From the NCBI GenBank assembly GCA_017461745.1, contig JAFTXE010000125.1, positions 1-62,728 of the forward strand: 62,728 nt of DNA, read 5' to 3'. This DNA comes from Clostridia bacterium. Lineage in GTDB: Bacteria > Bacillota > Clostridia > Oscillospirales > CAG-272. Both the position numbers and the translations under genes were made by a program. Of this stretch, positions 26,518-33,739 are shown in pieces; the stretch's first letter is position 1, and each line of letters starts with the position of its first letter. A model generated the notes under the pieces. The model was not told where the DNA came from, did no database searches, and saw only the letters and a list, made by a program, of their open reading frames with translations.

Positions 26518-26925
26518 TTACATAGTCATATCCAACCCATCAATATGGGATTGCATTTCGGCTCTTATATTGCCTCGGTACATAAATTCACGCTCCCTCG
26601 AATGCAGTTCCTCTGCCGTAAGACCTATTGCTTCCAGCGCCTTGTCAAGAACGGGGCGTATGTCCGTATCGTCTATTCCCATCTTTGTAACGAAACCGCC
26701 GTAATCTGCGAAATATTCGGTTATACATTCATCTTCGGGAATACCGTACAGTTCCTCATAGGTGGCTATAAGATCGACGTTTAGAGGAGTAGCCAAACTA
26801 CAGTCATCATACTCAACGGTAGCAATGGGGATTACGTCATAGTTGCCGTTATCCCCAAGAAATTCGAGTATCTCCTTTTGCTTTGCTTCCGTAAGGTCAT
26901 CCCAATATATTTCGATTCTTTCCAC
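26518..26925 (-). CDS. Small accessory protein with Met-tail
   Basis: 135 aa, soluble and acidic. It starts ERIEIYWDDLTEAKQKEILEFLGDNGNYDVIPIATVEY, a pattern seen in small clostridial mobile-element proteins; no function is known. It ends MQSHIDGLDMTM, a strong example of the shared tail. The Shine-Dalgarno of the next gene lies after the stop, so here the tail codons are not explained by ribosome-binding needs. Preceded by GAGGTGAACT. Confidence 0.6.
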   Translation of the reverse strand: MERIEIYWDDLTEAKQKEILEFLGDNGNYDVIPIATVEYDDCSLATPLNVDLIATYEELYGIPEDECITEYFADYGGFVTKMGIDDTDIRPVLDKALEAIGLTAEELHSREREFMYRGNIRAEMQSHIDGLDMTM

Positions 26926-26935
26926 AGTTCACCTC

Positions 26936-27385
26936 TTACATTGACATACCGATGTCCGCATCGTTATCCTCATCCAAGTCTTCTTGCGCACCTGTCATAT
27001 ACTGATCGTAAGCGTCACTGTAAATCTTGTAGGCTTCCTCTCCCATTTCCTTGAGCTTTTCCTCATCAAAGCACCATAACGGATATTCACAAAATCCGCT
27101 GTGTTTGCTCAGTCCTGTTGACGATGCCATTTCTTGCTGCAATAGCTGATCGTAGAAATCACAATTATTCGCATCGATGTATGCGCAGTTTTTCATTCCG
27201 ATGAACTCTCCGAAGGAAACTGTAAGCATACAGTAATCATCCGATTGTCCGTCGGTGATCTGATCGAGGGCAATAGCAATTCCGGGCATCGTTTTTCCCA
27301 TAAAGTCTCTTGTGGAGTATAGCTGAAGGCGAGGCTTGACGGTCAAGCGATTACCCATAAAATCGGTTATCTCATATGTCATCAT
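26936..27385 (-). CDS. Small accessory protein with Met-tail
   Basis: 149 aa, soluble. The N-terminus (YEITDFMGNRLTVKPRLQLY) may belong to DUF4313, but I am not sure. It has SFGEFIGMKNCAYIDANNC and CEYPLWCFDEEKLKEMGEEAYKIY. It ends DLDEDNDADIGMSM: an acidic run, then GMSM, the clearest form of the shared C-terminal signature. Overlaps the VirB4 stop by 4 bp, so its translation is coupled to VirB4. Confidence 0.6.
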   Translation of the reverse strand: MMTYEITDFMGNRLTVKPRLQLYSTRDFMGKTMPGIAIALDQITDGQSDDYCMLTVSFGEFIGMKNCAYIDANNCDFYDQLLQQEMASSTGLSKHSGFCEYPLWCFDEEKLKEMGEEAYKIYSDAYDQYMTGAQEDLDEDNDADIGMSM

Positions 27386-29211
27386 CTACCTCCCGCGCTT
27401 CCAAAGAGCTTTGCCTTGTATTCGGGAGCTATGACCTGCAAGAGATATCTTTCATTTCCGCATTTAAACAGGCACGTACCTCTTTCGGGATACTTTATAA
27501 GCTCATATTCCGACTGCTCGAGCTGCAGAGCGTCCATAAACTCACGAGGATTTATGTTTCCCGCATTAAAGAGGAATTGATGTGTGGGGATGGAGAACAA
27601 GGGCTTTGTAAGCTCCTTCACCTCGGGCAATAAAAAATCCTCGATATTCTGACTTGCCAGAATGATCGAGGATTCCTTTTTTCTTACGCGCTTCATAGCG
27701 TTTCGGATATATTCGATTGCCGTGCGGTTGGTAAGGAAGAGATACAGCTCGTCAATGGATGCCGCCGTATGTCCTTTGGTAAGGAGCTTATGGTTCATAT
27801 ACGAAAGTATGTTGAAGAGCATAGCATCCTTGAGCTTCTTATTGGCTTCCATAAGTCCTTTTACGCCAAAGACGAGGAAGCGGTCATCGGAGATATTGGT
27901 GTGTCCGTTGAAGAATTTGCTTTCAGCTCCTACGCACATGGAGTTAAGTCCGAGGCACAGCTCGCGCAGAAGCTTCTCGGTAAAGAGCGAGTGAGAGCCT
28001 TTCTCATACTTTTGGTATTCGCACTTTACTATCTCGTAAAGGTCTTCCATGGTGGGATAGTCCGTAGGCTTCAGCCTGTCGTAATCGGTATTATCGTTTA
28101 TACCGTACTTTTCGTATAGCTGAGAGAGCAGAATCTCCAAGGCATCTATCTGCGCCTCATTGAAATTCTTATATACTCTGAAAAAGTCCTTGAGGTAGGA
28201 GATGTGCCGTGACAGTCTCGTTGCCCGTCTGAACGCTTCGGGAGCGTCCTCGTCCACGTCGGCGGTGTTTCCCGACCATTCCTTCGGTTCAAGAGGATTG
28301 ATGATATACTCGCCCGACATAAGGTCGACGTAACAGCCGCCGAGGTTATTGCAAAGATCCTCGTATTCCTGTTCGGCATCAAGGCAGATGACCGACTTGC
28401 CCGACATGCGAATATTGCAAAGCAGAAGCTTCAAGAGATAGGATTTGCCTTGTCCTGAATTCCCAAGAATGAGAATGTTGGAGTTGGTCTTATCGTCCGC
28501 GCGTCTGTCGAAGTCCACGATTATATTCGTGCCGAACTTATCCTTGCCGATATAAAAGCCGTTAGGATCGGTCTTTCCTGAGTAGTTAAAGGGATAGCAG
28601 TTGGCAACGGCAGAGGCGGGCAGAACTCTCTCGAACTGCGTTCCGAATACGTTGTATCCGCATGGCATACAGGCGATAAATCCGCCTTGCTGACGCATGG
28701 TAAGTCTGTCTACGGATATCTTTTCACGTGTCAGCTCCATAGCAACGTCGGACTGAAGCTCCTTGAGCTTATCCAGGCTGTTGGCGGACAGCTCAATAAA
28801 AACAGCGCAATGCAGAAGAGGCTCACGGTTCTTGCGAAGCTCCCCAAGAAGCTCCATAACGTCCACGAGGTTACCCTCGCCCATGACCATTTCCTCAATA
28901 TCGTTTGAGCTTGCCATCATCTTGTTTTTTCTGCCCGCATTCTGTACGATCTTGTTTTGCTCCGCGCCGTCAACGTAGCGGGTGTACATGTGAAGCGTGA
29001 CTGCTTCCTTGTCACCGAATCGGGCGAGAATGGCTTGGTCTGTGGTAGAGGGCGGATATTCTCTTATTGCCCACACACATCTGAAGCTGTCTCCGCATAC
29101 AAAATGGTCTATGTTGAATTTTATGGTCGAAGGCACGACCATATCAAAGAAGTCCTTGATGTAGGCTTCGCTCTGTACGGCATTAGCGGGAAGTTGTTCC
29201 TTTTTTGACAT
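27382..29211 (-). CDS. virB4: VirB4-type conjugation ATPase
   Basis: 609 aa. Walker A is ILGNSGQGKSYLLKLL (about 247-262); Walker B-like SIDELYLFL and a sensor region KRVRKKESSIILASQNIEDFL follow. VirB4 is the ATPase that powers type IV secretion at the inner membrane face. The usual N-terminal domain appears partly split off into the 191-aa protein at 30544-31119. A HipA-like cargo gene sits between the two. The C-terminus (FGSAGGR) has no Met-tail. Confidence 0.93.
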   Translation of the reverse strand: MSKKEQLPANAVQSEAYIKDFFDMVVPSTIKFNIDHFVCGDSFRCVWAIREYPPSTTDQAILARFGDKEAVTLHMYTRYVDGAEQNKIVQNAGRKNKMMASSNDIEEMVMGEGNLVDVMELLGELRKNREPLLHCAVFIELSANSLDKLKELQSDVAMELTREKISVDRLTMRQQGGFIACMPCGYNVFGTQFERVLPASAVANCYPFNYSGKTDPNGFYIGKDKFGTNIIVDFDRRADDKTNSNILILGNSGQGKSYLLKLLLCNIRMSGKSVICLDAEQEYEDLCNNLGGCYVDLMSGEYIINPLEPKEWSGNTADVDEDAPEAFRRATRLSRHISYLKDFFRVYKNFNEAQIDALEILLSQLYEKYGINDNTDYDRLKPTDYPTMEDLYEIVKCEYQKYEKGSHSLFTEKLLRELCLGLNSMCVGAESKFFNGHTNISDDRFLVFGVKGLMEANKKLKDAMLFNILSYMNHKLLTKGHTAASIDELYLFLTNRTAIEYIRNAMKRVRKKESSIILASQNIEDFLLPEVKELTKPLFSIPTHQFLFNAGNINPREFMDALQLEQSEYELIKYPERGTCLFKCGNERYLLQVIAPEYKAKLFGSAGGR

Positions 29212-29230
29212 TTGTTTTTCCTTTCTTCAA

Positions 29231-29268
29231 ATGAAAAAACCGCATCCTTTTACAGATACGGTTTATTT
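29231..29268 (-). terminator. Terminator after the HipA-like gene
   Basis: Minus strand: AACCGTATC-loop-GGATGCGGTT followed by TTTTTT. It separates the HipA-like unit from VirB4, so VirB4 transcription must come from read-through or another promoter. Confidence 0.7.
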
Positions 29269-29283
29269 GTATTAAATTTGTTT

Positions 29284-30474
29284 TTAGAGCATTGTCATTC
29301 CGCTGTCCTCTGACTCGGAAGGCTCAATGCCTTGCGCTATGTCATCAAGCATATCCATTCGTGTGCATATTGCATCACAGAGCGCATCGACACGGTCTTG
29401 CGTGAGGTATTCGGATTGACTTAATAAGTCATATATTTCATTCTCGATGCCGTCAAGGTCAGATATATCAAACACTGACAGGTCGGTTACCAATTCCAAG
29501 TTCCCAGAAGGATTCTTTTTCCACAAGGGACACTTTATATTAGAATCGTCCTCAGCATTTATCTGCGAGTCTATCTTATTGAACCACAGTGAATTTCCGC
29601 AATCGTATATGGGAGCCATTCCTATCCATTCAAGCGTTACGGCATTCCTGATCAAGCCGAAATTATTCAAGTGCCTATCCTCATTTACCGTCAGATAATC
29701 GAGAATGAGCATCTTTTCCATCTGCTCTCTTGCATCCTTTATGCCGAGCTTTTCACAGCAGTCGATATAAAAATCGTACTCGGATACCTCATTCCTACGC
29801 TTGAATGCCATCATAACGTATGCGGCTGACACAAGCTCAGTTTCGGGTGTAATGAAATTCTCGCAGTAACAGCATACCTCATCGTGTTCATTTATAAGTC
29901 CGTAGGTAACGTGAGGAATACCGAGGCGCTCGGCTATCATAGACGCTATAACTTCATTGTACGCTTCCTGATGATAGGGTGCGCTTGAGCCTTTAACAAG
30001 TACGCGCTTACCGTTCAGTATCTTCCATTTCTTTTTCAGATTACCGTTCGCCGTATTATCGGGGGAGAAGAGGCTCATTGAGTCACTCGACTTGCCCTTG
30101 CCAAAGAGTACGTTTCCTATATCCTCGGAAAAATCGTTATCAAAGAAGTTGATGCTTTTCCAATCCAAAGGCGCATCTACGGGTGATATCCAATACTGAT
30201 CGGACAGACTGAGACCGAAGCATTTGTGTATAAGCTCCTGTGCAGAGGAAATATCCAACGTATCAAGCACATCACGAATTCCTTGACGGCTTGCGGGTAT
30301 GGATCGGTTCATCCACCACTTGTTGAGTATCTTACGGTCAACGCCGATCTTGTTATAAGTTCCAATGGGAAGATGCTCCGCGTGATATATCTTCCCAAGG
30401 GCAGTGATATTCGCAAACTCGTCCATTTCCACATCCATGACCTTAACGTCACGGTGCATAAGCGTATATAACAC
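29284..30474 (-). CDS. HipA-like Ser/Thr kinase with Met-tail
   Basis: 396 aa from the GTG at 30474, chosen for the AAAGGAGAT eight bases upstream. The HipA-type catalytic motif LTVNEDRHLNNFGLIRN and the metal site IYDCGNSLW are present, with an ATP-binding Lys segment (RVLVKGSSAPYHQEAYNEVIASMIAERL). HipA kinases phosphorylate a cytoplasmic target and slow growth. No HipB-type antitoxin is adjacent. The gene has its own promoter and terminator within the secretion operon, so it is an inserted cargo unit. It ends ESEDSGMTML, the shared tail, which suggests the same fate as the other tagged proteins. Confidence 0.78.
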   Translation of the reverse strand: MLYTLMHRDVKVMDVEMDEFANITALGKIYHAEHLPIGTYNKIGVDRKILNKWWMNRSIPASRQGIRDVLDTLDISSAQELIHKCFGLSLSDQYWISPVDAPLDWKSINFFDNDFSEDIGNVLFGKGKSSDSMSLFSPDNTANGNLKKKWKILNGKRVLVKGSSAPYHQEAYNEVIASMIAERLGIPHVTYGLINEHDEVCCYCENFITPETELVSAAYVMMAFKRRNEVSEYDFYIDCCEKLGIKDAREQMEKMLILDYLTVNEDRHLNNFGLIRNAVTLEWIGMAPIYDCGNSLWFNKIDSQINAEDDSNIKCPLWKKNPSGNLELVTDLSVFDISDLDGIENEIYDLLSQSEYLTQDRVDALCDAICTRMDMLDDIAQGIEPSESEDSGMTML

Positions 30475-30505
30475 GGTATCATCTCCTTTTCGTCTTATTT
30501 TATCC

Positions 30506-30534
30506 ATTATACCACACTTTCTGCAAAAATGCAA
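30506..30534 (-). promoter_or_regulatory. Promoter of the HipA-like gene
   Basis: Minus strand TTGCAT (30529-30534), 17 bp ending GTGTGG, TATAAT (30506-30511), about 30 bp before the GTG start. Confidence 0.75.
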
Positions 30535-30543
30535 TAGAAATAA

Positions 30544-31119
30544 TCAATCGGGGATTATCCATTTTCTTATAAGTCTCTCGCCGTCAACGTCATCTATGGA
30601 ATCCTCGCAGAGATGTCCGAAATAGCGTGAGAGAAATCTCTTTATATCGTCCTTGCTCGCGCGTTTGCAGTCAAAGCCTTGGTCGTTTATCTGCTTTTCA
30701 AGGCGGTTGAGCATAGCGAAGGTCTGCTCATTACCTGTTTTCGGAATGCGATAGCAGAACATAAACTCGCGGGCGGTGGACATCTGAAGCTGTATATCGT
30801 CGAGGAATTTCATATCCCGCCTAAGCAGTAGCTGTACCTTGAGATTCTGTTCCTTTTCCGCTTTTTTAGCAAGCGACAGCTTATTGTACTCAAAGTTCTC
30901 ACGAGCATCGGAACAGATTATCTCTATATCGGGCTGTACCGTGAGGAGCTGCATAAGGTGCTGTATCTTCAGCTCGATGTTCGCTTCCGACAGTACGGAT
31001 ATATTGCTCGGCTGCACGAGAAAGTATACAAGCTCACCGTGATTCTCGGTTTGAAGTCCGTTCCTCGAAAAATGGCTTATGCCAATAAGCTCGGCGGTGG
31101 ATAGCTTTCTTTTAGCCAT
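30544..31119 (-). CDS. VirB4-associated transfer protein (detached N-terminal domain)
   Basis: 191 aa from the ATG at 31119 (GGAGAG upstream), overlapping the PrgI-like gene by 8 bp. It reads LSTAELIGISHFSRNGLQTENHGELVYFLVQPSNISVLSE and later EFMFCYRIPKTGNEQTFAMLNRLEKQIND, typical of the cytoplasmic N-terminal region that precedes VirB4 ATPases. It probably works with VirB4 and PrgI at the channel base. The C-terminus (WIIPD) has no Met-tail. Confidence 0.65.
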   Translation of the reverse strand: MAKRKLSTAELIGISHFSRNGLQTENHGELVYFLVQPSNISVLSEANIELKIQHLMQLLTVQPDIEIICSDARENFEYNKLSLAKKAEKEQNLKVQLLLRRDMKFLDDIQLQMSTAREFMFCYRIPKTGNEQTFAMLNRLEKQINDQGFDCKRASKDDIKRFLSRYFGHLCEDSIDDVDGERLIRKWIIPD

Positions 31120-31393
31120 GTCTTTTTCTCTCCTTCCATTCAAAGTATTGCTGTGTTCCAATAAAAAAGCTCCATGCCCGTTTTATAAAATCGAGTATGG
31201 AGAAATCGTCAAGCCGTATCGTGAGAAATCCGAATACAAGCGTTAAGGCGGCGGGAAATATAAGCCCCAGCTTTGCCCATGACACTGCTGATATCGCAAG
31301 GGCGATGCCGAGGATTATAATATCCCTGAGCGACCAGAACCATAGCTTGACCGACGTTCTCATGTTTTGTGGGTAGATATACTGTCTTTTCAT
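31112..31393 (-). CDS. PrgI/VirB3-like membrane protein
   Basis: 93 aa from the ATG at 31393 (AAAGGAGACACG upstream). It starts QYIYPQNMRTSVKLWFWSLRDIIILG, then two close membrane helices and IRLDDFSILDFIKRAWSFFIGTQQYFEWKERKRHG. This is the PrgI layout that always precedes VirB4 in Gram-positive conjugation loci. It should form part of the inner-membrane complex. Confidence 0.8.
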   Translation of the reverse strand: MKRQYIYPQNMRTSVKLWFWSLRDIIILGIALAISAVSWAKLGLIFPAALTLVFGFLTIRLDDFSILDFIKRAWSFFIGTQQYFEWKERKRHG

Positions 31394-31403
31394 CGTGTCT
31401 CCT

Positions 31404-32093
31404 TTACATGTCCAATGTAGGTTCATTACGGGTTATATTAAACGTCTCGTCATTTCTTATGTTGGGGCAGCACCACGGTTCATATTCAATAACAATTTCA
31501 TTTTCTCTTACGATTGCCGATATAACGTTATCTGAATAGGATTTCAGAATCTCCGTAACGATTAAATATTTGATATCAGTGTCATTAACGATATCTATAC
31601 CAAATCTGCCATTAAAGTAGTCTTCCGTAAATAATACCTTACTCGATGATGTAAGGCACTCTGCGCCATCAAAAACCATCTCACCTGAAATTAACCTTGC
31701 ATATTCTTTTTTGTCAATGTAGCTCACAAGACTTAAAGGTCTTAGCTCCTGTATGTCTTTACACGTCATGCGACACTGCTTCTTAAGTATGCTATATATT
31801 TCTTCGGCATTATGGTTATGAGAAAGGGTGTGTATCAAACTCTCAATAATATGATTTTTATGTTCAAGCATGAGCTTGTTGACTTTATCGTAAAGGTAAT
31901 GATAGTTATTATCGATATACTCGCATACGGTTTGCTTTAAATTTAAATTTTCAGTATAGCGGCGACGCATCGAAACGGATGTTATACATCTTCCTTTTGC
32001 TTCAATATTAAGTCTGTAATCATATCCTTGACAGTCGAATGATAATTCTTCGTAAGTTACTATAAACCCTCTGTATTTGAAAGTCTTTAACAT
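31404..32093 (-). CDS. Accessory protein of the YRGF family with Met-tail
   Basis: 229 aa, soluble. The N-terminus FKYRGFIVTYEE and the C-terminal block EPWCCPNIRNDETFNITRN match the outer parts of the 23216-23932 protein; the middle differs. It ends RNEPTLDM, nearly identical to EPTLEM of the 24377-25330 protein although the proteins are otherwise unrelated, a good argument that the tail is a transferable module. It lies between the VirB6-like and PrgI-like genes. The function is unknown. Confidence 0.6.
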   Translation of the reverse strand: MLKTFKYRGFIVTYEELSFDCQGYDYRLNIEAKGRCITSVSMRRRYTENLNLKQTVCEYIDNNYHYLYDKVNKLMLEHKNHIIESLIHTLSHNHNAEEIYSILKKQCRMTCKDIQELRPLSLVSYIDKKEYARLISGEMVFDGAECLTSSSKVLFTEDYFNGRFGIDIVNDTDIKYLIVTEILKSYSDNVISAIVRENEIVIEYEPWCCPNIRNDETFNITRNEPTLDM

Positions 32094-32105
32094 ATCCTCT
32101 CTCCT

Positions 32106-33032
32106 TTATTTTTTCGCTATCATTCTGCCTATATTGATTGCCGATGTGGTCGTGTGTACCGCGCTCATGGCGTTCACTCTCATGCTTGTATCAAGTCCGA
32201 ACTGCTGTGCAATGCGAGGCACTTCGTTTGCCGCAAGCATAACTCCGAGACCGAGCATCGGGTGTGTCTGCATGGTTATAAGCCCCATAAACAAGAGCGT
32301 GTTCTGCATAAAGGTGGTAAAGCAGATAGCAATTATCTGCTTACACCATCCCGTAAAGCCTTCGGTATATCCTCTCGGCAGACTGAACATGTGAAGGCTT
32401 CCCACGGCTATCTGCGTGAGCAGGATACCGCCGCGCTTTATATTGGCAAAGAAGCATTTTACTATACAATAGCCTGTGCAAATAAGTATAAGCAATGACA
32501 GCAAAGGGTTAGTTATCATCTGGGCATTGGGTACAAACATAACAAGGACGTTTTGCGCTGCTTCTTCTATGCTCATATTCATACCGGCAACGTTTATTGC
32601 AAGATCGTTCACAAAGGTGTTCTGAAGATTTACGCAAAAACGGAACAGCTCTACGGGGACTTTGGTAAACAGATTTACCGCAAGCAAGCCCCATATAAAC
32701 GGCAACACTTGCTTTTTTATGTTTACCCGCCCCATCGACTGATACTCAATGGCTATATCAAATATGGCAACAACAAGACCTGCAAGGAATAAGCCCCATC
32801 CGAAAAGTGAGAAGAATTCGAGGGCAGCTTCTACCCATGAGAGTCCAAAAAGCCCAGCGCCTATATCGGTCATCATTGTTATAAAATCCGCAAAAGCTCC
32901 GTATATGAGAGAATACAGCCACTCCATAAATTTGCCCCATATACTGTCCGAGATTCCTTCCCAAGCTGACGATAGTGCAGAGCCTATGGAATTACCTACG
33001 CCGCCTATAAGATCGGGGATCCAAGAAAACAT
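32106..33032 (-). CDS. VirB6-like polytopic membrane protein
   Basis: 308 aa with an amphipathic start (MFSWIPDLIGGVGNSIGSAL) and about five membrane helices (for example FFSLFGWGLFLAGLVVAIFDIAI, VLPFIWGLLAVNLF, LLSLLILICTGYCIVKCFF, IIAICFTTFMQNTLLFMGLI). The position between a VirB2-like and PrgI/VirB4 genes matches the VirB6/TrbL type channel protein of Gram-positive conjugation systems (DUF6045-like). It ends in a basic NIGRMIAKK. Confidence 0.8.
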   Translation of the reverse strand: MFSWIPDLIGGVGNSIGSALSSAWEGISDSIWGKFMEWLYSLIYGAFADFITMMTDIGAGLFGLSWVEAALEFFSLFGWGLFLAGLVVAIFDIAIEYQSMGRVNIKKQVLPFIWGLLAVNLFTKVPVELFRFCVNLQNTFVNDLAINVAGMNMSIEEAAQNVLVMFVPNAQMITNPLLSLLILICTGYCIVKCFFANIKRGGILLTQIAVGSLHMFSLPRGYTEGFTGWCKQIIAICFTTFMQNTLLFMGLITMQTHPMLGLGVMLAANEVPRIAQQFGLDTSMRVNAMSAVHTTTSAINIGRMIAKK

Positions 33033-33053
33033 TGTTTCACCTCTCTCACGATG

Positions 33054-33392
33054 CTACATTCCAAGGATATCCCAGATATAAAGCGGGCAGGTAAGCGAGA
33101 AGATAAGCGTCGCTAAAAGTATCGCAGGAGGCGCCCATTCAAATTGCCCATGCTTTCGGTAGTCCATATAGGATGTTGCTATCTTCACAAACAGCAGGAC
33201 GGCGAGAATAAGGTCTATTACGGGAAATACCACCTTATTGACAACGTCCTTTATTTGTCCTTTGGCATCGTTCCATGTATTCTCAACAGCTCCCGCGACG
33301 TCTCCCGTGGCTGCAAAAGCGCTTACGCTGAACAGCGAGAGCAGAAGAAGCGAAAGAAGTAGCATGGCTAATATTTTTTTGTTACATTTCAT
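33054..33392 (-). CDS. VirB2-like small secretion protein
   Basis: 112 aa. The signal peptide ends ...VSAFAATGD; two membrane helices follow (VFPVIDLILAVLLFVKIATSYM and PAILLATLIFSLTCPLYIWDIL). Size, signal and two-helix topology resemble VirB2-type components and the DUF3852 family found before VirB6 in clostridial elements. Overlaps the DUF4406 gene by 11 bp. Confidence 0.65.
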   Translation of the reverse strand: MKCNKKILAMLLLSLLLLSLFSVSAFAATGDVAGAVENTWNDAKGQIKDVVNKVVFPVIDLILAVLLFVKIATSYMDYRKHGQFEWAPPAILLATLIFSLTCPLYIWDILGM

Positions 33393-33738
33393 GTGTCATT
33401 GTCCTTTCTGTTTTATATTGTTCATAGAGGTGTTCGGGAATATATTTCACCCTGATACCGTGTTTGAGCGCAAAGCATATTTCATTTGTCATTCCCCGTG
33501 TTACTCTATCACCGAAATACCACAGCTCGTCGCATTCCGAAAGCAAAGAGAGTCCGGCGTTTATGCCGAACTCTCTGTCTTGGCTGTTGTTATCATCGAG
33601 AAACTGCGTAAAGTATATGTGCGGGGCGACAGGAATGTGTCCAAACTCTCTGACAACGTATTCGCAATAGATACGGGCAAGCTTTATGTTTTCCTCTTGA
33701 TTACCGCGAAGAGCAGAACAAACATATACTTTCCTCAT
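33382..33738 (-). CDS. DUF4406-like (nucleoside deoxyribosyltransferase fold) protein
   Basis: 118 aa from the ATG at 33738, directly after the TGA of the preceding gene. It starts KVYVCSALRGNQEENIKLARIYCEYVV and has GLSLLSECDELWYFGDRVTRGMTNEI, the standard pattern of DUF4406/nucleoside 2-deoxyribosyltransferase-like proteins. It could act on nucleotides or be a remnant phage-type function. It ends ERTMTHEM, a weak form of the shared tail. Confidence 0.7.
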   Translation of the reverse strand: MRKVYVCSALRGNQEENIKLARIYCEYVVREFGHIPVAPHIYFTQFLDDNNSQDREFGINAGLSLLSECDELWYFGDRVTRGMTNEICFALKHGIRVKYIPEHLYEQYKTERTMTHEM

Positions 33739-33739
33739 A

